This document shows positions 23,987 through 34,450 of a stretch of DNA of 64,000 nucleotides, in pieces; the stretch's first letter is position 1, and every line of letters begins with the position of its first letter. This DNA comes from Protonemura montana (lineage: Eukaryota > Arthropoda > Insecta > Plecoptera > Nemouridae), in contig OX387607.1 of NCBI GenBank assembly GCA_947568835.1, positions 7,821,201 to 7,885,200 on the forward strand, given 5' to 3'. A program made the translations under genes and the position numbers. The notes beneath the pieces were generated by a model. The model saw nothing but the letters and a program-made list of their open reading frames with translations. It was not told the DNA's origin and did no database searches.

Positions 23987-26900
23987 ATGGAGTGCAACTG
24001 TCCGGTAACACAGCCGGGGCCCACGCTGGCCAGCACGTGTGGAGGCAACGCGTTTATGCTGTTCATGGGACTCCTGGAGGTATTCATTCGGTCACAGTGC
24101 GACCTCGAGGACCCCTGTGGTCGGCCAATTGACCGGCAGATCATCGACAGGGACTACGATTTTATTGTTGTCGGAGGTGGATCAGCAGGTTAGTTTCACT
24201 GTTTTGATGACAAAAGAGTATGGTTTATGCATTTTCGGGCGTTTCCACTGTGGAGCTAAAACCAGCTAGCGAATGATGGAAAGGAAGCTAGTCTGGAAAA
24301 ATGTGCAGCCGATCTTGGATACGAACCCCAATTGCCGGTCGGGTGCTCTACCGGGTGCTCTAAGATTATTCGACTCGAATAACAGGATTCTTACACTAAT
24401 CCGTGCTGTCGTGAGATTGATACCCTTATTTAAATCCCTGCAACAAATATTTAAAAAAAACAATAGAATATGTGTATGGTGGTCAGTGGTCACTCACCCA
24501 ATGCATAACTTAAAACTTCTATCTTAACTTCTAACTAATGCTTAACTTCTATCTTTACGTGCGAGGAACATAGTGTAGTATTTTCAGAACTAAAGCCACC
24601 AATAAAAAAGCCCCCCTTCACTGCCCTTTTGCTACATTAACCTATTTGCAGGGTTTTTGGTTTTTCTGGTGAATCAACTAGGGAGCTGAAACCAGCAAGC
24701 AATGAATAGAAGAAAAAGCAGACTGGAATAGACTGGAAAAATGTGCAATCGAACCTGAAAACCGAACTCGTCATTACGAGTCACCTCGGCCTCTTCCCCC
24801 TTGAGGGCATCCCTTATCCCACCCGGCGAAAACTGGAATATTTGTGTCCGGATAGCTAAGTTGGTAGAGCACCCGACCGGCAATTGGGAGGTCCCGGGTT
24901 CGTATCCCGGTTCGGTTGCACATTTTCCAGTCTGGCTTCCCATCCATTAACCTATTTGCACTTTGGTTGAATGTATCGGGAAGCCTGTGTGAACGGCCAT
25001 TGTATATGAAAAGTCTAGGGGTATAGATCTAGGAGTATAGGAGGGGTGATCTAGGGGTATAAAGGTCACCCCAAAGACCGAGTTAACGTTTTGGACCTTT
25101 GCAGGAGCGGTGGTAGCGAGCAGACTGAGCGAGGTACCCGAATGGAGGGTGCTGTTGATCGAGGCGGGACTGGACGAGCCGACGGGCACCCAAGTCCCTT
25201 CCATGTTCCTCAACTTCTTGGGATCTTCCGTCGATTGGGGCTTCCACACGGAGGCTGAAGACATGGCTTGTTTGGGGGAGAAGGGACGGAAGTGCTACTG
25301 GCCGAGGGGCAAGGTAAGTGAGCAGTGGTTGATTTTGGTAAGGGATTGTATAGGGTTGTACTCATGAGATCGAGGGTAAACGTTTTCATTTTTAAGTCAC
25401 TTTCTTTAAAAATATGATTTTTTGAAACTATACTTAGCATATGGCGTGATATATCTAAGTCAATACTTTAGTAGCCTTTCTGACATTTTCTGGATGAATA
25501 GGTTGTTATGCAACAATGGATTGGAAAATCGAAAGAGAAAACTCATTGCAGAAAATAGTTTTTAGCGTTCACAAAACTCTGAATAGGTTTTTGTGAAACA
25601 TGTCCGGAAATGTCCGGCAGTAATTTAAATTTTCATCATCTTGACCTCCTGTTAAATTATCAAACCCGAGCACGTTACATTCGCAATTATGGTAATAACC
25701 AAAAGAAATGAATTTGGAAGGTTCAAATCTTTCACATCTTTCTCGCGTACGTGTGTAAGACGAAACCTCATCAAGGAACGCACGATGTCGGATGGAAGAA
25801 TCTTGCACTGACTTCTGAAATGAAAATCCTGACTGAATAGTCTGCAGAAAGTCGGCACGGTGAGCCCTTCCACGGTGCGAATTACAACGAGGTTGCAATT
25901 GAATTTCATGAAAGTCGATCTCGAAATTAGTATTTTAAACCGAAAATATGCGCCCATTCTTTGGTGGTTCAACAATCAACAATCGTTTTGTTTTAAAACG
26001 TGCGCTCACGTTTTTACAAATTTTTCAAATATCAACAACGTTATGATCTTTTCGGCGAGGAGAAAATACGATATTATTCAAATTCGACACTTAAATCTTG
26101 CAACATCCCTGAGTGCAAAATGATTTAAAAACTTTTCCTTTTAACATTATGGCTATAAACAAATGTTTGTTGGTATTATACAAATATTTGAGGAATTAAA
26201 CGAATTAAGCAACCCCTTCCTCTTTTTTCTCATTGATTGATTGATTAGGGCGGTTTAACGACGCAAATTATTGACAAGGGACCCTGTGGCACTGGAATGA
26301 GGGGAAACCCAATGCCGGCACGTATCAGAGTATCAAAAAGTACCAAGTGGACCATCGGCTTAACGTCTCTTCCGAAGGACGGTACGACGCCAACAACGGG
26401 ATTCTTCCACAAATCCATGCAGGTCAAAATCAAAAGGTTGATAAGCAATGCGAATGTAACTACTGTAGGTACTAACTTGCATCCCTCCAATCTCTCTCCC
26501 AAACAGAACTGGTCATGCGTTAGATGGTCACTCATCGAATACCTGACCGAGCGCAGTGTTGCGTAATTTCGGTGATCTCACGAAAACCGGTGTTTTCAAC
26601 ATGCCTAACAGTTCTTGAAAATAATGTTTTGATGTACTTTTGCAAGCTTCTTAGACACGGGCTCAAAATTGCAAATCTTGATAACCATACCAAGAAAGGT
26701 CAAAATTTCTTTCCCTATATTCCGGTTTCTCCGATCAAACGAAGTAGAGAGTTCACAAGAGCAAGTATTCACTCAAGTTTCTGTTTAATTAACTCAATAA
26801 CTAATAAATATCGTCACGCATTCTAGGCTAGTCGGTTTGATCTGAGTTATTGGCTACGTAACTAAGACGAGCCCTTAGGCGAAATGATAGTAATTACCGG

Positions 26901-29900
26901 TACTGAGGTACCACTCAAAACAGGAAATGAGCCGGAGGAAATTCCTGCCTTGGCTAATTGAAAACGAGTTGCTGTATTACCTCTTTGACATGCCAATTCA
27001 AGAGTGGTGTGTAATTTACTGGATGACTTAATGCTTGTAATTAGTTGTACAAGATACAGTGCATTTAGCGAAATTATCTGGTTTATTTGACTCCAAGATT
27101 ATTTTATTGCTTCCATACACAAGATTTGTCTCTTGTGTTGTGATACCGGACAATATATAGAGAGTAAAACAAAAAAATTGTCGGTTGTTATATATTTTTA
27201 TTGATTGATAACCCACGGTTATTTGAAGACCAATACAGGTTTTATTATTTTAGAGTCCCCTTAAGCACGAGCATAAATAAATAGAAAGCAAAGACACCTC
27301 TGTACTATGGTAATAATTCTTTGTTCACTTTATTATGCCTGTACCTGTGTTCCTGTGTACCTGTAACCGCAAACCCATAATAAATAAACATAATTTTCTC
27401 TTCACATACCTTTGGAGAGGTTCTGTCTGTGACCTCGTGAGGTCGCAAGATAAATTAAAACTTTATTGCTATGTTTAAAATATCCCCATCCCCTAGCCAA
27501 AGAGTGATATATTTTTAAAACACAGTCTTAGCAACGTCCCCATTACACCAGTCCAAACTTACAGGAAACTGATACATCTTTAAGAAAAAATTATAGTCGG
27601 TACATGTCTCCGTTTTCCATCTGTTACCGTCCTCCAAAACTGTTCCAAAGTGTTTCTTGATTAAGAAGAAGTGTTCCTAATTAAAATCCTTCTTATAAGT
27701 TTTCCTAGATGTGATTTCTTTCGGGAGCCTAAGCCTTTAATCCAGGAAGACACCAGAAAAACCAACCTACTGATATTTAATATTTAAACTGAAATCAACC
27801 AATTGTTAGGTTTAATTTCCTACATTCTAGTCATCACCTAAAATTGACCCATCCAATAACGCCAGGACAATTATCTTCTTTGGTAGGTCCTTGGAGGAAC
27901 CAGCGTCTTAAACGGCATGATGTATATCCGCGGCAGCCGAACAGACTTCGATGACTGGGCCAAGATGGGCAATCCCGGCTGGAGCTATGACGAGGTGTTG
28001 CCTTACTTCTTGAAGAGCGAAGACAACCAACAGGCAAATCTGATGGACGAAGGTTATCACGGGGTAGGAGGTTACTTGACCGTAACGCAGTTCCCGTACC
28101 ACCCTCCGCTGTCGCACGCCATTCTGCAGGCTGGACGTGAAATGGGTATGTCACAAGAAGCGGGAGACCGAAAACTTTCAGAAGTCTAAACATTGCATGG
28201 CTTCTTGACATAGTATGCCTTTACTCTTAAAAAGAAACGGAGACAATTTTATACAAATGTCAGTGTATGGAATAATAGGGTAATATACTACAATTCACTT
28301 AAAAATCATCTACAGTTTCCTTTCAAGTTTAGCTATAAATCGTACAGCGGTAGTCAATCATTGTCGCTGTTTGTGATATTTTGAGACACTTCGCCTCAAA
28401 TCGGTGATAATATGTCTGACACTACTCAGACTTTCATGGCTGTATGCCATAAATAAACGAATATTTGGTTTAATAAAACATATATAATGTGTTCAAATGG
28501 CATTTCCTACAAAAACATTTCTGAAATTAAAATAGGTGCACTATTCTTACAGGGGAAAGCAAAACTCTTAGCTGAATATTAAAGAGAAGAGTTAAAAGAT
28601 TTATTGATACAAATTTCTAATGTGATATCATTGTCTACCTATATATTGCCACTAGCCAACCAGGATCGATAACGCACCACAACCCTACATAACAATCCGT
28701 CGATGACCTAACCCCCAAACCCGCTCGTCTTCTAGGCTACGAGACCCGCGACCTCAACGGCAAGAAGCATACCGGGTTCATGGTCGCACAGACGACTACT
28801 CGCAACGGTTCCCGCCTCAGCACGGCCAAGGCGTTCCTGCGACCGATCAAGAACCGCCCCAACCTGCACATCCTTCTGAACACGACGGTCACGAAGGTGC
28901 TGATCAACACGACCACTCGTCAGGCATACGGGGTGGAGTTTCAACGAGGGAGCAGTCCACAACGTGAGACGGTGCTAGCCAGAAACGAGGTCGTCATCTC
29001 AGGTGGGTCCCGAAAGGAGGGATAAGCAAGGAGGAATTTGCTTTAAACGTGTGTATTCTCAGTATTTGGACCCCCGGAACGTAGAAAGTGAGGCAGAATA
29101 ATAAAAGGTTTTTGGAGTCGTAGGCTGTGTGGGGCTCATTTTTCCTACGAGTTCTTATTTAAAAATCCCCCGAATTAAATGCAAAATCATAGAATGATTG
29201 TTTCGACTTTATAATTTGTCACCACACTTTTCTATAATTAATTCAAAACGAAATTTCGCCGCTAATTTCTACCTTGGCGGGCATGTTAAAAATATATATA
29301 TATATATATTACTTTTACCTTCCTAAGATACTTGGCTGTGTAAAGGAACGAAAAAACCAGTGACCTAGCTAGATTTTAAGCTAAAAGAAAAAATACTTAA
29401 AACTTTACACCCCCACAGGAGGAGCCGTCAACTCTCCTCAAATCCTTCTACTCTCCGGCATCGGTCCCCGAGACGATCTCCAACTCGTCGGTGTGCCCGT
29501 CGTCCACGACCTTCCCGGTGTCGGTCGAAACCTCCACAACCACGTCGCCTTCTTCTTGAACTTCCACATCAACGACACCGCAACCCAGCCCCTCAACTGG
29601 GCCACCGCCATGGAGTACCTCCTCTTCCGCGACGGCCTCATGTCAGGCACGGGGATCTCCGAGGTGACCGCCATCATCAACTCAAAGTACTCTAACCCTG
29701 CTGACGACAATCCGGATATCCAATACTTCTTCGGTGGTTACCTAGCCACCTGCTCAAAGACAGGACAGGTCGGAGAAAAGATTGACGAGAAATCACGTCT
29801 CGGACGTTCGATTCAAATCATACCCGCCGTCATCCACCCCCTAAGTCGAGGATACCTGAAACTTAACTCTTCAGATCCTCTCGCGTATCCATTGATCTAT

Positions 29901-30350
29901 GCCAAGTACTTCACGCACCCGCACGACGTCGCCGTCATGGTAGACGCCATCAAGATTGCCGTGAAACTCTCGCAAACGCCAGCGTTGCAAAAGTACAACT
30001 TCCAGTTGGATAAGACGCCAGTTAAGGGATGCGAGAACCTGACCTTCGGCTGCGACGACTACTGGGAGTGCGCGATGAGAATGCAGACGGGGGCTGAGAA
30101 CCACCAAGCAGGCAGTTGCAGGATGGGACCGCCGAATGATCCCACTGCAGTGGTTGACGCCGAACTCAGGGTGCATGGTATCGACAGGTTGAGGGTGATC
30201 GACGCCTCTATCATGCCAAAGGTGACGTCAGGAAACACCAACGCGCCGGTTATCATGATTGCGGAGAAGGGCGCCGATATGATTAAGAACAGGTGGTTCG
30301 GGAATTTGTATAATAACTGGTATGGAGATGATAAGGAGAATCAGTATTGA
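23987..30350 (+). CDS. Gld: Glucose dehydrogenase (FAD, quinone)-like GMC oxidoreductase
   Basis: Five coding exons join in frame: 23,987-24,188; 25,105-25,313; 27,887-28,145; 28,736-29,002; 29,419-30,350. They give 622 residues, normal for insect GMC enzymes. The N-terminus has the insect Gld-type segment [18 protein letters not shown] and a hydrophobic stretch before [11 protein letters not shown]. The FAD-binding Rossmann motif is VVGGGSAG (Gly63-Gly68). The first GMC signature spans [17 protein letters not shown] (about 134-150). The second is [16 protein letters not shown] (about 313-328). The C-terminal substrate domain holds the active-site His541 in [11 protein letters not shown] and Asn587 in GNTNAP, the usual second active-site position. 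Family knowledge: such enzymes oxidise sugars or alcohols with FAD and pass electrons to quinones, with roles in cuticle, immunity and sperm storage. The ATG is the first codon after an acceptor, so the 5' untranslated region is probably on another exon. Exact substrate and paralogue are not resolved. Confidence 0.95.
24241..24366 (-). repeat. tRNA-headed SINE A in Gld intron 1
   Basis: On the minus strand a tRNA-like block (ggtagagcacccgaccgg, ggggttcgtatcc) is followed by gcacatttttccagactagc and the tail to gctagctggttttagctcc. The head is incomplete, and its gggtgctct block is duplicated at its start (24,345-24,362). Confidence 0.75.
24635..24960 (+). repeat. Fold-back SINE A composite with 16-bp target-site duplication
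   Basis: The insert at 24,651-24,944 is bounded by a perfect direct repeat cattaacctatttgca at 24,635-24,650 and 24,945-24,960. Its left half (24,680-24,770) is the SINE A tail in minus orientation. Its right half (about 24,845-24,940) is a plus-strand tRNA-like head, gtccggatagctaagttgg and then gggttcgtatccc, followed by ttgcacattttccagtctgg. The anticodon-like loop ccggcaa would give GGC (alanine-type). The acceptor arm does not pair well, so this is a SINE head and not a working tRNA. It lies in Gld intron 1. Confidence 0.85.
26232..26616 (-). repeat. 5S rRNA-derived SINE, copy 4, in Gld intron 2
   Basis: The tail attgattgattgatt (26,233-26,247) is at the left, with the 3' block (tttaacgacgcaaatt) beside it. 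The body (cttccgaaggacggtac, complement read) and the 5S-like head at about 26,520-26,600 follow. The head keeps the complement of gtgttgcgtaatttcggtga. Confidence 0.9.
29288..29309. repeat. (TA)n microsatellite
   Basis: About nine to ten TA units lie in Gld intron 4, about 110 bases upstream of the last exon. Confidence 0.9.
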
Positions 30351-31029
30351 AGCTGAGTGATTAGGTCACTTTTAAATGGATTGTTGGGCTTAGGTGCTGC
30401 AAATCTTTAGATGAAATAACAGAGAAGACCCGTTTCAGTGGGACTTCATCTGAGATTAAGACATGTTAAGTTTTGGCAAAACTTGTAGCTATGCCTTTAA
30501 ATGAGATATTTCGCGAGAAAATTCATTTTAGGTGAATTCTTCTGAAGATGTTGCGCACCTACAAGATCGAGTTACCAATTTAAGGGGGGGGGGGGGGGGG
30601 GGTGGGCGTTTGAAATGCATGTGACCGATTGTGGGAGGCGACGTTCTCTCACTGTTCCTTTTCAGTTATTTATTATCGCAAGATGTAGTGGAACCGTTAG
30701 GCAGTTAATTTAAAAAATCTCAGTGACAACGGGAAAAATTAGGAAAATGTAATAATAGTTTGTAGCAATAGATAGATAGACTTTCACTTCATATTTTTGA
30801 TAAAATATCTCCACATTTGTTTATTTTCATTTCATATTTTTTATAAAGTATCTCCGTAAGTTTTTGTATTTTTGTTTTGGTTTTAGAGAGCTCCTGAATC
30901 AATTCCATTTCATATTTTTATATACACGCCATTACATATAGGAGTTTTGTAGTTAAAATATTTTTGTAAATGCTATATAATCCTAGTTTAACCATGACGG
31001 AAAAGTTACCAATAAACTACGAAAATAAA
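30351..31029 (+). other. Gld 3' untranslated region with two poly(A) signals
   Basis: Two AATAAA hexamers follow the stop codon, at 31,011-31,016 and 31,024-31,029. They imply a 3' untranslated region of roughly 680-700 bases. It contains an uninterrupted run of 19 G at 30,584-30,602, on the RNA-sense strand, and repeated ttcatattttt words at about 30,787-30,920. Confidence 0.65.
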
Positions 31030-31502
31030 GTACGTTTCCTTGTTCATTTATCATGAGTTGCATCTTGACAAGTTACCCGCTGCAACTACACTTATGCAAG
31101 TGTCCGTAATGCATCCCCCGGGGGCTTGTCAATTACAGGCTGCCCGCAACAACCGGCTTTAATCGCCTCGTGACATCCTAAAACCCACACTTTCAGAAGC
31201 GAAACTCAACCATTACGCTCGTCCATGATACGTACGCGTCCAGTTTCTGCCTCTTTACTTCCTATTAAAACTATTGTTGCTGTTTCACTCAGACAAAACT
31301 TAGACTCAAAAAAAAACTGTATATTTTGCCATTTTGTAACGTGGAATGAAATATTTCAAATTCGAAGTCAAGAATTTAGGCAGAAGAAAACATAAAAACT
31401 CCTCCTTGTAGACATGTTCCTATAATTTAGAAATACTATTGGTCATACCATTGATTTTAAATAAATAGTCAGAGGGCCAGCGTTAGTGTTTAACTGTCTC
31501 CT
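31030..31502. other. Spacer downstream of Gld, nothing recognised
   Basis: A GC-richer patch at 31,070-31,260 (palindromic cccccggggg near 31,117) stands out from the AT-rich surroundings, but it is neither coding nor a recognised repeat. Confidence 0.45.
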
Positions 31503-31590
31503 CATCAAACGAGCTGGCTACACGTGGTAACGGTAAATGCCACCCGATGGCGCTTGTGACTGTCCTTTAAAACAAAAATCTACAATTAAA
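31503..31590 (-). repeat. Dispersed repeat E, copy 1
   Basis: The minus strand reads taattgtaga, then gccatcgggtggcat and taccgttaccacgtgt, the order seen at 32,441-32,590, 33,018-33,513 and 42,680-42,730. Confidence 0.65.
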
Positions 31591-32440
31591 TAATTACGAT
31601 TCAAAGAATCGATACATTTATATCAATCGATGTGGTAGTGCAGACTAATTCAGCATAAAACAGTTTAAAATGAGAGTAATTTGCGAGATGTAACGAAATA
31701 AAATTTCTCAACACTCAAAACGATGGTGACTCTATCTAGTGGCATCCTCCATTTTGTCGGTAAAGTAGTGCTTTGGCAGCTATTTTTAACATTAGTGCTA
31801 TTGTAGTACGGTCATAGCTAAAAATTACTCGAATACATCTGTAGGCATCTTTTATACCTTAATAGGTAATAGGTATTTTATAGTTATTCACCTAACACGA
31901 GCTATATTTTTATGGAATAACCGAACAACTCAATCATTCAAACACGAAAGCATGAACGCCTACAGCTTTAATGTAACTATTTGTTATAATTAGCCTTTGG
32001 GGTGAAAGGTATTTACACAAAGTTTGTATAGAAGACCCTGGCATACCCGCGCCATTGCGTGGTGAACGTGTGTTCGTTACCTACCGAGGTAACTGAACCC
32101 GAGAGCAAGAGAGTCATTACCTACGACGGCGTGCTCCATATAAGAATGACTGGCAGATTAGGAGACGCAAGCTTGTGCCTTGGGGCATGTTTGCTTTCAC
32201 CCACACACGTCTTATAGCAACACGCTATTTGTGTGCGCGATATCTGGTAGGGTCAATTATTTCCAATTGTGCATGTATTTTTATTTTATTTTTTACTAAA
32301 GTCACCGTACCTAACAACCATAGCGCTAATTGTTTATCGATACAAATTGAGGATGCTTCTAGCTGGGGTCAAAGTCGTTATGGAGGTTAAGAAATTTTTT
32401 CAGGAAATTTGCACTTGCAACCTTTACGGTTTATGTAAAC
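31591..32440. other. Spacer, nothing recognised
   Basis: No gene is supported. The region at 32,040-32,170 is GC-richer and may belong to the flanks of repeat E, whose limits I could not fix. Confidence 0.4.
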
Positions 32441-32590
32441 ATGTCGATATTTTGAGTAGTGATTATTTAATTGTAGAGGTTTGTGCCATCGGGTGGCATC
32501 TACCATAACTACGTGTTGCCGGCTTTAATTTGAACATTAACGCTGTGCGTCTGACAAAACATATAAACTCAATGGCATATACGAGCAGGA
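32441..32590 (+). repeat. Dispersed repeat E, copy 2, most complete
   Basis: Key words in order: catgtcgatattttgagtag, ttgtagaggtttgtgccatc, gggtggcatctacc, actacgtgttgcc, gaacattaacgctgtg. It serves as the reference for recognising the interrupted copy that follows. The element type is unknown, and no tRNA or 5S head is visible. Confidence 0.7.
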
Positions 32591-33017
32591 GAGCCTTCGT
32601 TATAGGAAATCTATGAGCACCGAGGCAGATGTGCCATTTTTTAGAAACTCAATATGAGCTGATGTAGCATACAGTTAAAATGTTGTCTTTTAGGTCACAT
32701 TAAACGAATTTTCCTGACTTTTTGGATCTGGTTGTTGACAATTTAATTAAAAGTTGAAAAATTGTCCCCACTATGGCAAGGTTGTTTGAAAAATGTAAGG
32801 CTGTCACTAATCAGTGAGAAACGACCTCAAACAGAGACGATGTCCCCAAAATACAGTGATGTAGATACTGAGTTAGCTCGCTCAGGGTCTCAGCTCGGAC
32901 TTTTAACTATCACAAGCATTTCGAGCGTTATATATATATATATTTTTTTTTTTTCTCGCACTTTACTTACATTTGAGACTGGGATTTGTATTAATACTAA
33001 CCTCAGCGATAGATATA

Positions 33018-33513
33018 CATGTTTCGATATTTCGAGTAGATTGTAGAGGTTTGTTTAAAAGGATAATAATAATAATAATAATAATTCTTTATTGTCTCTT
33101 TGATCCAGTCGATATAAGACAGTCAACAAATATAATCAGACAATCACAATCTGAAACATAATACCAAATAAAACTAAATTAAAAAGTCAGCCGTCAAAAA
33201 ATTCTGCAGTAGAATAAAAACATTTGTCTATGAGATATTTCTTTAAAATCAATTTAAAATCTGCGTCATTTTTATGCAACAGTTCATATGGCAGTTTATT
33301 ATATAGGTTGCGACCTTCTATCAGCGGTCCTTTGATGACATTGGATTTTGGCCGACCAATTAAATGAGAATGTCTACTGCTAGGTACATTGAACAGATTT
33401 TTGTTACTACAGATTGGATACTTGCACGCACCATCGGGTGGTTACAAGCGATACCTACAACGTGTTTTACATTTTTTAAACATTAGCGCTGTGAATCTGT
33501 GCGGAAAATATAA
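33018..33513 (+). repeat. Dispersed repeat E, copy 3, split by a LINE fragment
   Basis: The left part (catgtttcgatatttcgagtag, ttgtagaggtttgt, 33,018-33,055) and the right part (gcaccatcgggtgg, cattagcgctgtg, from about 33,428) are continuous in copy 2. Here they are separated by the LINE 3' end at 33,061-33,427. The gap falls inside the word ttgtgccatc, which places the insertion point. Confidence 0.7.
33061..33427 (-). mobile_element. 3' end of a non-LTR retrotransposon (LINE), 5'-truncated
   Basis: On the minus strand about 79 codons (from about 33,425 to a TGA at 33,187-33,189) encode the typical end of a LINE reverse-transcriptase protein. It reads RHSHLIGRPKSN, then GRNLYNKLPYELL, then FKLILKKYLIDKCFYST. 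The asparagine-leucine-tyrosine-asparagine-lysine-leucine-proline word and the final basic helix with cysteine are characteristic of Jockey/CR1-like LINE C-termini. A short 3' untranslated region ends in a trinucleotide (ATT)n tail at 33,062-33,083, as in many LINEs. Everything upstream is missing, so this is a dead, 5'-truncated insertion. The clade is not certain. Confidence 0.8.
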
Positions 33514-34018
33514 TTAACCACAGTTACAATATTCTATGCAGGCTTAACTTCAAAAGTTCGCATATAAATTGAGATGATAACTGAGCCTATGATAGCGAAC
33601 TGATTTCGGTGGTTGGACGACCTCACGAGACAAAGGAAGTTGTCCAGGAAGTGGCGACATTAAGGATAGTACGCCACGCGCTCTGCTATCAGCACCAATC
33701 AGAACGCACGCGGGTCAGGGAGATAGCAAGTGGCATTCCGGGAGCGTTGACCAAAAACATATATCGTCCAACAGGAAACGAATTTATTACCGTGTTTGCT
33801 TGTGATCTCATAAAAATGATTTAAATTAAAAATGTTTGCTACCACAAATAGTTTTAAAATGTAGATCAGCAAGGTGTATAATGAGAGAAATTATGAAGGT
33901 GGCTAAGTTACGATAAGAATCGCTTGAAATATAAATCTTGTTTGAATCTTTCGAGATTTTTTGAAGAAATCATATTTTGTAAACTTTATACTAGAATTTA
34001 CTTTCCTGTTTTAAGGTG
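33514..34018. other. Spacer, nothing recognised
   Basis: A short GC-richer block at 33,600-33,770 has no recognisable coding or repeat content. Confidence 0.45.
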
Positions 34019-34450
34019 ATGATTTGTGGTGTTTAACGACGCACTGTTTTGACGACTGGCCCTGGGGCTCAGGTCTAATGGCGTCGATGAATGAGTGGAT
34101 GATGATGAAGATGATATGAACCTAACCTAGCTATAGAAGGGAAGAGGGGAAATCCGGTGCTGGCACTTAGCCTACTCCTGTCGAAGAGCACCAAGAGGAC
34201 CACCGGCTTAACGTCCCTTCCGAAGGACGGTACAACGCGAACAACAGGATTACTCCACAAATCCATGCTGTCGAGAGATTGATAAGCAAGGCGAGTGAGG
34301 TTGTTGTATACTAACTTATAACATCCCTCCAACCTCTCTCCCGAACAGAAATGGTCATGTGTCACCCATCCAATACCTGACCCAGGGCAGAGTTGCTTAT
34401 CTTCAGTGATCTCATGAGAACCGGTGTTTCCAACACGCCAAACCGTTCGG
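34019..34450 (-). repeat. 5S rRNA-derived SINE, copy 5, near full length
   Basis: The minus strand carries the 5S-like head at about 34,360-34,450 (complement of gtgatctcatgagaaccgg), the body with tccttcggaagggacgttaa (complement near 34,210-34,230), and the 3' block near 34,030-34,100. The tail near 34,019 is short. It is one of the best-preserved copies. Confidence 0.92.

Noticed and set aside
24845-24915. A cloverleaf-like sequence that could be called a tRNA-Ala gene
   Set aside because: The acceptor stem does not pair, and the head continues into a tail shared with other copies. It is the head of a SINE.
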